From Streptomyces cyaneochromogenes (GTDB taxonomy: Bacteria > Actinomycetota > Actinomycetes > Streptomycetales > Streptomycetaceae), in NCBI RefSeq assembly GCF_003963535.1, contig NZ_CP034539.1, positions 124,001 to 188,000 of the forward strand: DNA of 64,000 nucleotides. The letters run 5' to 3'. Shown piece after piece: positions 44,120 through 54,200 of this stretch. A program made the translations under genes and the position numbers. Numbering within the stretch: the stretch's first letter is position 1; each line of letters opens with the position of its first letter. A model generated the notes under the pieces. That model searched no databases. It saw only the letters and a program-made list of their open reading frames with translations, and had not been told where the DNA came from.

Positions 44120-47100
44120 CCGAGGCCTTGCGCCGGAGCGGATCGCCGAGATCATCGTGACCCTGCCGGACGGCAAGGGCCGGCGCGGCACCGGGTACCG
44201 CGTCTCGGCAGAACGGATCCTCACCGCCGCGCACGTGGTCGACGGCGGCACGCGGATCCGTGTGCGTTTCCAGGCCGACCGCCCCGGAGAGTGGACCACC
44301 GAGACGACGGTGACCTGGCGGCACGAAGGCATCGACATCGCGGTCCTCACCATGGAATCTCTGGCCGCCGTAGCGCCCGGAGCCGCCGATACCGTGGAAG
44401 GGGCCACCCCCGCCGAAGCCGTTCCGCTCGTCTCCTACGGCCGGATCGGTGAGCTGGACGCGGTACTGACCTGCACCACCCTCGGCTTTCCCCGCTTCAA
44501 GCTCCGTACGGACGACGCCGGTTCACGCTTCCGGGACGCCGAGCACGTGCAGGCCACCTGCGCGGTCCTGTCCAATCGGCGCGAGGGCACCCTCGACCTC
44601 GCGGTCGGCTCCCCTCCCCCCGACGATCCCGACCCCCAGCGCAGCCCATGGGAGGGCATGTCCGGGGCACCCGTCTTCACCGGCAGCCGACTCGTCGGCG
44701 TCGTCGCCCACCATCACCGCAGCGACGGCCCCGGGCGCCTCGCCGCGAGCCGCGTGGACCGCTGGGCCGACGGCCTGAACACGGAAGAGCGGACCACGCT
44801 GGAACGTCTACTCGGCCGCGAACTTCGCTACTGCGCGCTGCCCTCCGCCGCGCCGCGAGAAAACGCCGACCTGGTCCAGGAGATCTACCGCGCCCAGCTC
44901 ACCGACATCGCCCCCGAACAACTCCGCGACAGACTGACTGAGTTGGACGACCTGGTCGCATTCTGTGCCGGCGCCGAGACCTACCGCTGGCTCCAAGCCC
45001 CACCGTGGGCGGGCAAAACGGCCCTGGCAGCCTGGTTTGCCCTGCACCCGCCTCGCGGTGTCGTTCCGGTCTGGTTCTTCATCACCAACCGCTCCGCGAG
45101 CCAGTCGGACGGCACGGCATACACGGAAGCGGTCATCGACCAACTCGCCACGATCGCCGGCCGGGAGCCGGTCCGCGCTGCCTCCGCCCCGGCACGCGAC
45201 GGCGAACGTCGGCTGCTTCTGCGCGAGGCGGCCGAACGGGTCGCCGAACGCGGCGGCACGCTGCTCCTGGTCGTGGACGGCCTGGACGAAGACCAATCGC
45301 TGAAACCCGGCGGCAGCGGCACAAGCATCGTCTCACTGTTGCCGGAGCGGCCCCCTCCCAACGTCCGCGTCCTGGTGACCAGCCGGACCGGCCCCGGCAT
45401 CCCCGCCGACGTCGGCGGCGCGCATCCGCTGCGAAATTGCCGCGTGGAGAAACTGGCCGCCGCTGCCGCGGCCCAACACACCGAGTACGAGGCAAAGTAC
45501 GAGCTTCAGCAGGCCCTGTCCGGCGACCGTCTGCAACGCGATCTGGTCGGCCTGCTCACCGCCGCACGCGGCACCCTGACCCTCGACGACCTGCGCGAAC
45601 TCACCGAAGAACCGGGCTACGAGCTGCGCCGACGGCTGAGCAGCGCGTTCGGGCGCATCCTGCGGCTGCGCGGCGGCACGAACCCCGGTGGCGGTGGCGG
45701 CATCGACGGCTACGGCTACGGCTACGGCCACAGCAGCGGAGTGACGCTGTACGCGTCCAGCCGCGGCTACCTCTTCGCGCACGAGACCCTACTGGCCGCC
45801 GCACAGGACGAACTCGGTTCCGACCTGGCCGCCTACCTGGAGCGCCTGCATACCTGGGCCGAGGGCTACGAACGGCGCGGCTGGCCGGAGGGCACCCCGC
45901 CGTACCTGCTCCAGCAGTACAGCCGCCTACTCGCGCACTTGGGGGACGATCGCCGTACGACCGCGCTCGCCACGGACGCCCGACGCCGGGAACGGCTGCG
46001 TGAGGTCACCGGAAGCGATGCCGCGTGCCTCGCGGAGACCGTGGGGGCCCGGGAGAACGTCCGCCGGGCCAGCCCGGACAATCTGGCGGCGCTGGCGGCA
46101 CTCGCGGTCACCGAGGATCTCGTGGCCCGCCACAACGAGTCGCTGCATCCGGCGATTTCCGAGGTGTATGCGCGTCTCGGGCATACCCGGAAGGCCATCG
46201 GCCTCGCCCGCAGCCTCTTCTCGCCGACGGACCGCGCATGGGCACTGGGCCGCGTGGCCCGTGTTCTCGCTGAGACGGGCGACAGACGGGCGGTGGGCCT
46301 AGTGGAGGAGGGCGTGGCGCTGACGGAGAGAGCGCTGGCTGAGACCCGCCGCGTCCACGATCCCTCCCTCATCCAGGCGGCGCTCGGACAGGTCGCCCCG
46401 GTGCTGGCGCTGCTGGGCAGGCGGACCGAGAGCCTACGCGGGCTCCGCGAACTACCGTCCCCAACCAATGACCCGGCGACGCGGTACATCGTCAGGGCCC
46501 ACATCGAGACCGCTCTCGCGCTGGGCGACCGGTCAACGGCCGTCGAACTACTCAGCCAGGCGGAGGAGTGGGCCGGGAGGGTGTCGGACGCGGACGTCCG
46601 GGTCCGCGCGGTGGGCACCGTCGCCGACGCATGGGAACGGATCGACCAGCCGGACCGGGCGGCGCGGCTCTACGACTTGGTCGCGGAACTCGTCCGCAGT
46701 GAACCCCACGATCCGGTCGGGGTGTCTGGGGCCGCTGCCGAGGTTCTGGGGCGGGTACGGCCGAAGGAGGCGGCACAGCTCGGCCGACTCGCCCTGGATC
46801 TGGCCGGCAGACTGCTGCGTACCCCCGAGAACCTGCCCGAGGGCAAAGAAGCGTGCGATGCCGTGCGCGCGCTCGTCGCGACGGGACGTACGGATGATGC
46901 CATGCTGCTCGCCGAGGCCGTTGGGCCATGGCTGGCCGAGCGCAGACCTTGGCAGTGGCCGGACGCGTGCTTCGCCATTGCCGAAGGACTGGCCCGTGAG
47001 GGCAGAGCCGAGCAGGCGTGGGCCGCGCTAGCGGACGCCCAGGAAGTGGACTTCCGCGCGTCCTTCAACGGGCGTGTCCGCACCGGCACGCGCATCGTGG

Positions 47101-48359
47101 ATCTGCTGATCGAGGCCGGAGCCACCGATCAGCTGGAGGCACTGCTGTACGCCCCCACTCAGAATCGGCCCCATGTCCGGCCGAGGACCGTCGCCGCCGC
47201 ATTCGCCACGCTGGCCCGCCACTTCGCGGACCGCGACCAGACCCGGTGCCTGCGCCTGCTGGACCAGGCTCAGCAGGCGCGTGAATCCGAGGACGGATCC
47301 GCCTACAGCACCCGGGACGAGCGGCTCGCCGTCCTCGCCGGAGCGCTCGCCCGTGCAGGCCGCACCGAGGACGCCGAGCGGCTCGCGGCCACGATCGGTT
47401 CACCGGACATCCGTGCCTGGGGATACGCGGCCGTCTCCGTAGCCCTCGCCGGCAAGAACACCCGGCAGGCACTGCGCTGCGCAGAACGGGCGGCCGACGT
47501 GACACGGGTGTCGGACACCTTTCTGGTCCAGGTCAACACCTCGACCGCGATCGTTCAGGCATGGGCGCTGGTGGGAGCAGCGGAACGAGTCGCGGAAGCG
47601 ATCGAACAGGTGCCCACGAACCAGTGGACCGACCGGACACGGCAGCATGCCCTCGCCGCCGAGGGACTGTGGGCTTGTGACCCGCACGCGGCGGTGCGAC
47701 TCTTCGACCCGCTCCTCGCGGGCAGGGAGCGCTACGGCGCCCCTGATCTGGCTCTGTTCCTCGCCGTGGCCCTGCCCCATGACCAGGCACGCGGCGACAG
47801 CGTCATGGAGCACTTACTCGGTCTCGAACAGGCCTCCGTTCCCTACGACTTCAACGAGTCAGCCCTGCTCTGTCTGGTGACCGCCACTACCAACCGAGCC
47901 GCCGCCCGGCGCACTCTCGACCTGCTGACACGGTTCTGGCACCGCGACCCCTTCGACAGGCAAGCGGTCATGCTGGCTCTCGCGTGGGGCGCGCTTCATG
48001 GCCTCGAAGCGGCCCGCACCATGGTGCTGGACATCGCGACAGAGACGGAACGCCTTGAGGCACTCGCTCACCTCGCCGCCTACACGGCCGGACTGGAGCG
48101 CGACGACGCCCTGTTGAACCGGCCGGCGGACAGGTTCGACTACCTCCACGTCGCCCTGCGCCTGGCCATTCTTCTCCACCCGCCGCAGACCGGCCCCGAC
48201 CTGCCGCGCGCCAGAGCCCTGCTCGCCGAAGCCCTCACCCAGGACGGCTGGCACCACGCCATCCCGGTCCTTGCAGCCCTCGCCCCCGAAGCGATCCTCC
48301 CGGCCCGGGACGTCGTTTTCGCAGACCTCGGCCTGCGCGACGGTGCTGCAGCCGAGTAG
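44103..48359 (+). CDS. trypsin-like protease fused to STAND/NACHT-type ATPase and helical repeats
   Basis: 1418 residues. Residues 1-240 are a trypsin-fold protease with the full triad H44 (LTAAHVVDGG), D78 (GIDIAVL) and S187 (GMSGAPVF). Residues about 255-480 are a P-loop NTPase: Walker A-like APPWAGKTAL (K305) without the usual first Gly, and Walker B LLLVVDGLDED (D392, D395-E396), then LVTSRTGPG. A Gly/Tyr-rich linker (GGGGGIDGYGYGYGHSSG) separates this from about 750 residues of TPR-like helical repeats. No signal peptide or membrane segment is visible, so it is cytoplasmic. The start is TTG 44103 inside the Trypco2 gene. The design (sensor repeats, NTPase switch, protease effector) is that of NLR-like bacterial conflict systems. 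The trigger and substrate are unknown. Confidence 0.88.
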   Translation: MTTSADRGLAPERIAEIIVTLPDGKGRRGTGYRVSAERILTAAHVVDGGTRIRVRFQADRPGEWTTETTVTWRHEGIDIAVLTMESLAAVAPGAADTVEGATPAEAVPLVSYGRIGELDAVLTCTTLGFPRFKLRTDDAGSRFRDAEHVQATCAVLSNRREGTLDLAVGSPPPDDPDPQRSPWEGMSGAPVFTGSRLVGVVAHHHRSDGPGRLAASRVDRWADGLNTEERTTLERLLGRELRYCALPSAAPRENADLVQEIYRAQLTDIAPEQLRDRLTELDDLVAFCAGAETYRWLQAPPWAGKTALAAWFALHPPRGVVPVWFFITNRSASQSDGTAYTEAVIDQLATIAGREPVRAASAPARDGERRLLLREAAERVAERGGTLLLVVDGLDEDQSLKPGGSGTSIVSLLPERPPPNVRVLVTSRTGPGIPADVGGAHPLRNCRVEKLAAAAAAQHTEYEAKYELQQALSGDRLQRDLVGLLTAARGTLTLDDLRELTEEPGYELRRRLSSAFGRILRLRGGTNPGGGGGIDGYGYGYGHSSGVTLYASSRGYLFAHETLLAAAQDELGSDLAAYLERLHTWAEGYERRGWPEGTPPYLLQQYSRLLAHLGDDRRTTALATDARRRERLREVTGSDAACLAETVGARENVRRASPDNLAALAALAVTEDLVARHNESLHPAISEVYARLGHTRKAIGLARSLFSPTDRAWALGRVARVLAETGDRRAVGLVEEGVALTERALAETRRVHDPSLIQAALGQVAPVLALLGRRTESLRGLRELPSPTNDPATRYIVRAHIETALALGDRSTAVELLSQAEEWAGRVSDADVRVRAVGTVADAWERIDQPDRAARLYDLVAELVRSEPHDPVGVSGAAAEVLGRVRPKEAAQLGRLALDLAGRLLRTPENLPEGKEACDAVRALVATGRTDDAMLLAEAVGPWLAERRPWQWPDACFAIAEGLAREGRAEQAWAALADAQEVDFRASFNGRVRTGTRIVDLLIEAGATDQLEALLYAPTQNRPHVRPRTVAAAFATLARHFADRDQTRCLRLLDQAQQARESEDGSAYSTRDERLAVLAGALARAGRTEDAERLAATIGSPDIRAWGYAAVSVALAGKNTRQALRCAERAADVTRVSDTFLVQVNTSTAIVQAWALVGAAERVAEAIEQVPTNQWTDRTRQHALAAEGLWACDPHAAVRLFDPLLAGRERYGAPDLALFLAVALPHDQARGDSVMEHLLGLEQASVPYDFNESALLCLVTATTNRAAARRTLDLLTRFWHRDPFDRQAVMLALAWGALHGLEAARTMVLDIATETERLEALAHLAAYTAGLERDDALLNRPADRFDYLHVALRLAILLHPPQTGPDLPRARALLAEALTQDGWHHAIPVLAALAPEAILPARDVVFADLGLRDGAAAE

Positions 48360-48657
48360 ATCTCTCCGACGTGCGGGGTACGGCCTGTGCGCAACTGCCG
48401 CTGCTGCGGTCAGAGCAGCAGCAACTGGTCGATGAGCTGCTGTCGCTGAACGGCGGGGTGCCGGTGGTGGCAGCCGCTGATCAGTGATGCTGTGTGGCAG
48501 ACGCTGTCCGGGCTGCCACCTGCACGGTCGCACACGTGTCGGGCCAAGCTCACTGCGGCAAACTCGCCGACCTCGGCTTGCAGTGGGAGGCGTGAGTACG
48601 CGTGAGAAGCTGCTCGGGGTCCGTGCCGGTGACGCAGACGGCACGGACCCCCTCAGC

Positions 48658-48819
48658 TCAGCCCCGGACGATGTTCTGCGCCTGCGGCCCCTTTTGCCCC
48701 TGGCCGATGTCGAAGGTCGCATGCTCGCCCTCGGTCAGTTCGCGGTACCCGCTGCCCTTGATTTCGGAGTAGTGCGCGAACACGTCCGGGCCGCCGCCGT
48801 CCTGCTCGATGAAACCAGA
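48658..48819 (-). pseudogene. cold-shock protein remnant
   Basis: Reads SGFIEQDGGGPDVFAHYSEIKGSGYRELTEGEHATFDIGQGQKGPQAQNIVRG then stop. This is the C-terminal 53 residues of a CspA-type protein including the RNP2-like DVFAHYS. The normal start (about 15 residues with the KWFN RNP1 motif) is missing, and a stop codon lies upstream in frame. Nothing upstream restores it. Confidence 0.8.
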
Positions 48820-49710
48820 CCACCCCGCTTATCCGACCGGCGACGCGCTGAACGCCCCCCAGACAGCTCGCTGGGCCTCGGACTCCCCCGGGTGACGGAA
48901 GGGACAGCACTACGAATCGGAGCACTGTGCTCGCGGTGTCGGCAGGGCATCGGCGACTGAGTGGCTGAAGGCCAAACCCCGTGTGTGTCATCCGACCTGC
49001 GGGCTAGATGACACACGCGTCACCGCCGGGACTGAACCTGCCCCAGGCTCACCGTGGCCACGCCGGGATGACATGGGCGTCTCGTGTCCGGAGCGGCAAG
49101 ACCTGGAGAATGCGCTGGCCTTGGCTCTGCAGGAAGTTGCTCGTGACAAGGCTCCGGCTCTGAACTTGCCCTTCACCCCTCCGGCCAGAGAGATGCCGCA
49201 GGCGCTGCTCCCCGGCCCCGCCGGTCAAACGCTTCCTCAGCCCAGGCCCGTTCAGGAAATACGAGATCGGGCCGACCGAGCAGGTCTCGTCTGGTGCAGG
49301 TACCGATCGGGGAGGCTCGTTTCCTGTCTCTCTCTCGTGGTCTGGGCCGGTGTGGCAGGCGGCGGGCGTGCCCGGTGGCCCCGGGGCTGGCAGCGCGGTG
49401 GGCGAGGAGCTCTCGTCGGGCGATGAAAGGGCTTGGTGGCGGTGAGAGTTCGCGGTGAGCTGCGGCCATGATCGATCCCGCGGGTAGCTCGTCAGGTGCC
49501 ACTACAGGGCCATATGACGCAGTCGTGAGGTCGGGCCAGGCCTCGGCGAGAACCACGCTGCAAGTGCAGTGAAGGTGTAGCCATATGACGCTCGAAAGCC
49601 TCAGGGGGTGTCGGAATAAGCGCCGGCTGGCCGCCGCAGGCTCTGTGGTCCGTCTCATAGGCTCAGCGAGACATCACTGTGCAGCGTAATGTCTGCGGAG
49701 GAGCACCTTC
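48820..49710. other. 890 bases without a convincing gene
   Basis: Frames on both strands here have shadow-like Arg/Pro/Gly composition and no recognisable domain. The region contains an inverted repeat at 48983-49016 and a direct repeat of CCATATGACGC at 49510-49520 and 49581-49591, unusually AT-rich for this genome and 120-200 bases upstream of the 49711 start, so possibly regulatory. Confidence 0.45.
48983..49016. repeat. inverted repeat GTGTGTCATC/GATGACACAC
   Basis: Perfect 10-bp arms at 48983-48992 and 49007-49016 separated by 14 bases. It lies in gene-free DNA upstream of the cold-shock remnant (which reads away on the minus strand), so it may be an operator or an end of a lost element. 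Confidence 0.5.
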
Positions 49711-50856
49711 ATGACCCGCTACTGTGTCGCGTCTGACCGGCACGAGTTGATCGCCACCTGGGGTACTGGCGAGGGTGACCTGGCCGCCGCTGTCGCTGCG
49801 GCGCCGGTGGGTGCCGACATCGGCAGCCTGCTGGCCCTGGCCCGGGTGCTCACCCAGCTCTCCAGCGCCGCGTGGCATACCTACACGCATCCCGCCAGTG
49901 CCGCCGACTCTCTGGAACCCAACAGTGAGGGCTGGCGTCGTGAGGAGGAGCGCAAGCAGTTCAGCGAGGTCGTCGACGCGATCAGCCGGCCCAACCTGCC
50001 CAGTGGCGGCACGTTGACGGTCTCCTACAGCAGCCTCCTCGAATCCGCTCATCGCGTGGGGCGTGCCCTGCACCGCATCGGCGACCCGCAGCTTGTGGAG
50101 GGCGTTGCCGCTGAAGTCGCCGTTGAGCTCGCGGCCGTGGAGAGTGCCGAACTCGGTGATCTCAGCGGCCGGTCCCAGCAGGCTGTCCTCCTCAGCCGTG
50201 AGGACGCCTCCCCCGTGCAGGTCGCCGCCGCCGATCAACTCCTGCAGCAGGATCCCTTTGGCCCCGACGATCTATTCCGCGGCATCGATCCGACGGCGGC
50301 ATCGGTCGCGGCGGCCCACTGGCTCGCCGCGGCAGCCGAGGTCACCGGCGAGGCATCCGGACTCGACCCCACCCAGGTGGTTCTGGAAGCCGACAACATC
50401 GAGGAGCTGCCCCACGAGTCGCCCACCCTCGTCCTCGGCCTCATCAATGACGGCGTGTCGCCGTACGACGCTGTGACGAGCCTCGTCCGGCATGCCATGC
50501 AGGTCACCGACGGTGTCCTGCCCGACCCCACCGCTCTGCGGGAACAGCTGGAGGATCTGCACGAGACACTCGCCAGGTACAGCGGCGAGGAAGAACCCGA
50601 CTTCACTGACGTCGCCCTGCGTCTGACTCCTCTCGACCCTCAGCGGCCCGCCTGTGACCTCCTCGAGGACCTCCTCACCGCAATCCACGGCTGCTGGCTT
50701 CTCCACAGTGAGTACGAGGGCCTCGACCACGCTGACACCGACGACGTGGAGGAATGGGACGACGCACGGGCCGAACTGGAACAGAACCGCAGCCGCGAAC
50801 GCTTCGCCCAGCTCGTCCGGGACACCGCCACCCGCCATCGCGGGCGACTCATCTGA
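49711..50856 (+). CDS. hypothetical helical protein
   Basis: 381 residues starting at ATG 49711 with GGAGGAG 8 bases upstream. It is almost wholly alpha-helical and acidic (LLALARVLTQLSSAAWHTYTH, VQVAAADQLLQQDPFGPDDLFRGIDPTAASVAAAHWLAAAAEVTG, DLLEDLLTAIHGCWLLHSEYEGLDHADTDDVEEWDDARAELEQNRSRERF). I do not recognise the family, and there is no catalytic or membrane signature. It lies between the two protease-NTPase cassettes and could belong to either neighbourhood, but spacing and orientation do not tie it to an operon. Confidence 0.75.
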   Translation: MTRYCVASDRHELIATWGTGEGDLAAAVAAAPVGADIGSLLALARVLTQLSSAAWHTYTHPASAADSLEPNSEGWRREEERKQFSEVVDAISRPNLPSGGTLTVSYSSLLESAHRVGRALHRIGDPQLVEGVAAEVAVELAAVESAELGDLSGRSQQAVLLSREDASPVQVAAADQLLQQDPFGPDDLFRGIDPTAASVAAAHWLAAAAEVTGEASGLDPTQVVLEADNIEELPHESPTLVLGLINDGVSPYDAVTSLVRHAMQVTDGVLPDPTALREQLEDLHETLARYSGEEEPDFTDVALRLTPLDPQRPACDLLEDLLTAIHGCWLLHSEYEGLDHADTDDVEEWDDARAELEQNRSRERFAQLVRDTATRHRGRLI

Positions 50857-51291
50857 CCTGGCCGCCTGCACTGCTCCGGCCCAGGCGGTGGCCTGCCTGC
50901 GGCCCGCACCGTGCACCGAGTCCAGCCGGGACGCAGCAACCGTGCAGGCGGGCCTGGACGGGGCTGCGGCTGGCGATGATCCGAGGCTTTGACGATGACG
51001 AGTGGGCCGTCCGCCACCCTCGGCGAAGCAGGGCCATGAACGCGTCGGCCGGTCGGCAGCTGCAGTTTCCGGCGTGGGCTGTCCGAGCGGCGACTCGTCG
51101 GGGCCGCCGCGAAGGACGGTGCCGACCGCAGTCGTTGTTGCCGCACTACCTGGACCGGGTGCTTCTACGTGTTGTCCGCGACCCGGTGCCTGAGACTCTC
51201 GATGTAGTCCGGGCGGAGCGCCTCGTGCAGGTCCTGAAGTGGCACTGCATGACCTACTTCGCCGACGACACCGACAACCGTCCGCCGTCCA
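50857..51291. other. gene-free or degraded stretch
   Basis: 435 bases. A plus frame from about 50976 (MIRGFDDDEWAVRHPRRSRAMN ... LPHYLDRVLLRVVRDPVPETLDVVRAERLVQVLKWHCMTYFADD) looks partly coding but has no recognised domain and runs into the opposite protease gene. Kept as an uncertain remnant, not called as a gene. Confidence 0.35.
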
Positions 51292-54200
51292 TTACAGATC
51301 CGGCAGGCGTGTCCGCGTCTGGTGGGTGCCGCCCGGTGTATCGGGGGCGGGGTCCCACGATGCCGGGCCCTCCCTCAGGCGGCGCAGATGCGGCAGGTTA
51401 CGCATCGCCTTGGCCGCCCATGCTCGCTGAAGGCGTGAGTAGTTTGAGTCGTTTGCGACGCGGGTGAGGAGTTCGAGGACACCCTTGGCCGCGCGAGGAC
51501 GGTGGGAGTCGCGCGGGTCCTGGACCCTGTGGACACCGGCGGCGTACCAGTCGAGCAGGCGAAACGCTTCGTCGCGGGCCGTCTCAGGCATTTCGGGGTC
51601 GATGACCAACTGCACCAGGATGGCGGTGAGGCGGGGGCTGTGCCCGCCCGGCTCAGCCTTGGTGAGCGCTCGGGCGGCGGCCACGCGCGCGTGCTCGTCG
51701 AGCACACGGTCGGCGGCCAGGGCAGCGAAGACGTCGGCCGCGGACGCATGCCCCGTGGCCTGCAGCTCGTGTGCGGCGCCCAGCCTGATCGGCGCGGCGA
51801 CCGACATGTCGCCGGCCAGGGTGGTGAAGAGCTCGTCCGCGCGCGGGTCGTGCAGCTGGGCGAGTTGCTCGGCGACCCGCAGGCGGGTCGTCTGGACGCG
51901 TTCCCCGCCGACGGGGTCGGCGTCCAGTTCGGCGGCGAGGGAGGCCAGCAGGTCGGCGGCCCGTTTGTCACCGGTGTGGGCGAGTTCGCCGAGCGCGGTG
52001 ACGCGGGTCCCCGGGTCGAGGTCGGAGTCGGCGCCGTAGGAGGCGAGAAGCTCCGCGTAGCGGTCAGCGTCGGTGGAGCGCAGGGTCCGCATGAGCTCGT
52101 ATCGCAGCGTGCTGTCGGCTGTGCTCTCGCCGGCCAGGGCCAGCAGTAGTGCGGGGGCGCGCCGGTCACCCGCTGCCGCGAGTTCGCGGAGCGCGAGGGC
52201 GCGGGCGTTCTGGCCCAGTTCGGGGTCCTGGGCGTAGGAGAAGAACAGTTCGGTGCAGCCTCTCGGGTCGGCCGAGCGCAGTGCGTTGAGCACGTCCCGA
52301 CGCAGCCCGTCGTGGAAGACGGGGTCGGCGACGATGGCAAGGAGCTGCCTGCCGCGGGAGGTGTCGTCGAGCCCCTCGAGGATGCGCTGCATGGCCTCGA
52401 CCCGGGCGAACAGGCCTACGTCGGTGTCGGCGGCGATGCTCAGCAGGGACTCGGTGTAACCGCTGCCGCGCAGGGCACCCAGTGCTCGGGCAGCCATGAT
52501 GCGGTCGTCGTCGCTGACCATGGGGTCCGTGGCCACGGCGGTGAGGATGCGCGCGTCTCTGCCGTCGCCGAGAGTGCGCAGGTGCTGGGCGAGTTCGCGG
52601 CGAAAGAAGCCGGTGCACTCTGGCATCTTCGCGGCGGCTGCGAGCGTGTCGGCACAGCGGCGCATGGACTTGGGAGCGACTGCGATGCCGTCCGCGACCA
52701 GTTCGGCAATGAAGCGGGCGCCCTCCCAGCCTTTTCCGCAGCGCCACAGGGCTCGGCCGAGCAGGGGGCGCTCCGTTACAGCCGCGATGAGGAAGCGGGT
52801 GAAGGAGTCGTGCCGTCGCCATTCTGGGGGCGGGCGTCTGGCCCAGCGGCCGAAGACGTTGCGCAGCTCGGTGTCGGCTCGCCGGGGGTCTACGGCGACA
52901 CGTTGCGCGGCGAGGAATTCCAGCAGAGTCTGGTGGATGAAGACGAGGTCGCCGCCGCGTTCCGTGAACAGGCCGCTGCGGCGGAAGGTTTCGCGCAGGA
53001 TCTCTCGCCAGACCGGCTCGGGGAGGTCGGGAGGGCGCTGGTCCTCAGTGCGTGCGGCGAACAGCTCGACTGCCGACAGCTGCTCCCCGTCCAGCCAGGC
53101 CAAGGCGAGTTCTCCGGCCAGACCCACGACCTGGGCGGGCAGGCGCTCCACGGTGCGCACTGCCGATGTGCCGTACTTGGCGGCGGCGCCTGTGGCCTGG
53201 GCGATGATCCCGGAAGCCGTGTCGCTGTACTGCCTGCTCTGCAGAAGCCCGATGAAGGAGCGGTACACCTCGTGCCGGGTGGTCGGCAGCGGGGGTTTTG
53301 GCTGGTCGGCGAAGAGTTGGCACAGCATCGTGGCCATGAGCGGTACGCGTACGAGCGCTTCGCGACGTCGCTCGCCGAACTGAAGCGTGAACTGCTCCGC
53401 GGCACGCTCGGGGTCGGGCAGACCGAGGGCGTTCAGCCAGCGCTCGGCGAAGTCCCGCAGCTGGCGGGTGTCGAAGGGCAGAAGGTCGAAGACGGCGGCC
53501 CGCCAGGCCGGGGAGCGCGACGTGGGCAGCTCCGGCACGGGACGCGTGGCGATGACGCATCGGTACATCGTCCCTTCGGGATCGGCGGCCCGTATACCCG
53601 CCAGCCTGGTGAGCACGACCTGACGCTGCTCGGAGGCCAGCAACTCGTCTAGCCCGTCCACGAGTACGAGCCATGACGCATGCGTGGTGGGCGGCCCCCG
53701 GAAGAACTCTGCCGACCAGGCCTCCAGCGGACCGTACCGCCCGGCATCGGCCCGGACTCCGGCTTCCAGCGCTTCGGCCAAGGGGCGGTCGGGGACCAGA
53801 TCGGCGGCTTGTACGTAGACCGGGACCAGCAGAGGGGTGGACGTGGTGCGGTCGGGGCGGGGGCCGGGCCCCTGCGGCGCGGACTGTTCGTCTGCGCCGT
53901 CGCCCGAGCCACCCCCGCCCTGGTCACCTTCCTCCCCGGCCCACCCATCACCCCACCCCGCCACGCACTCCCGCACGAAGCTGCGCAGAAGGCTGGACTT
54001 GCCGGCTCCCGGTCCGCCGACCGCCAGGGCGTCCATGTGGTTCTCGATGATGGTCGCGGCCGACACCCGTTCCTCGGTGTCCGGTTGGTCTGGCCGCGTC
54101 AGAGTCTGTATGGAGTGGGCGTGTTGACTGACGTAGACGGTCGACAGCGGCGGGGAGACGTTGCCCGGTGCCACTCCGGGATAGGGGTGGGACTCGGCCG

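Noticed and set aside
49173..49658. 161-residue minus frame
   Set aside because: Composition is shadow-like (Arg/Pro/Ala), with no domain and no partner gene.
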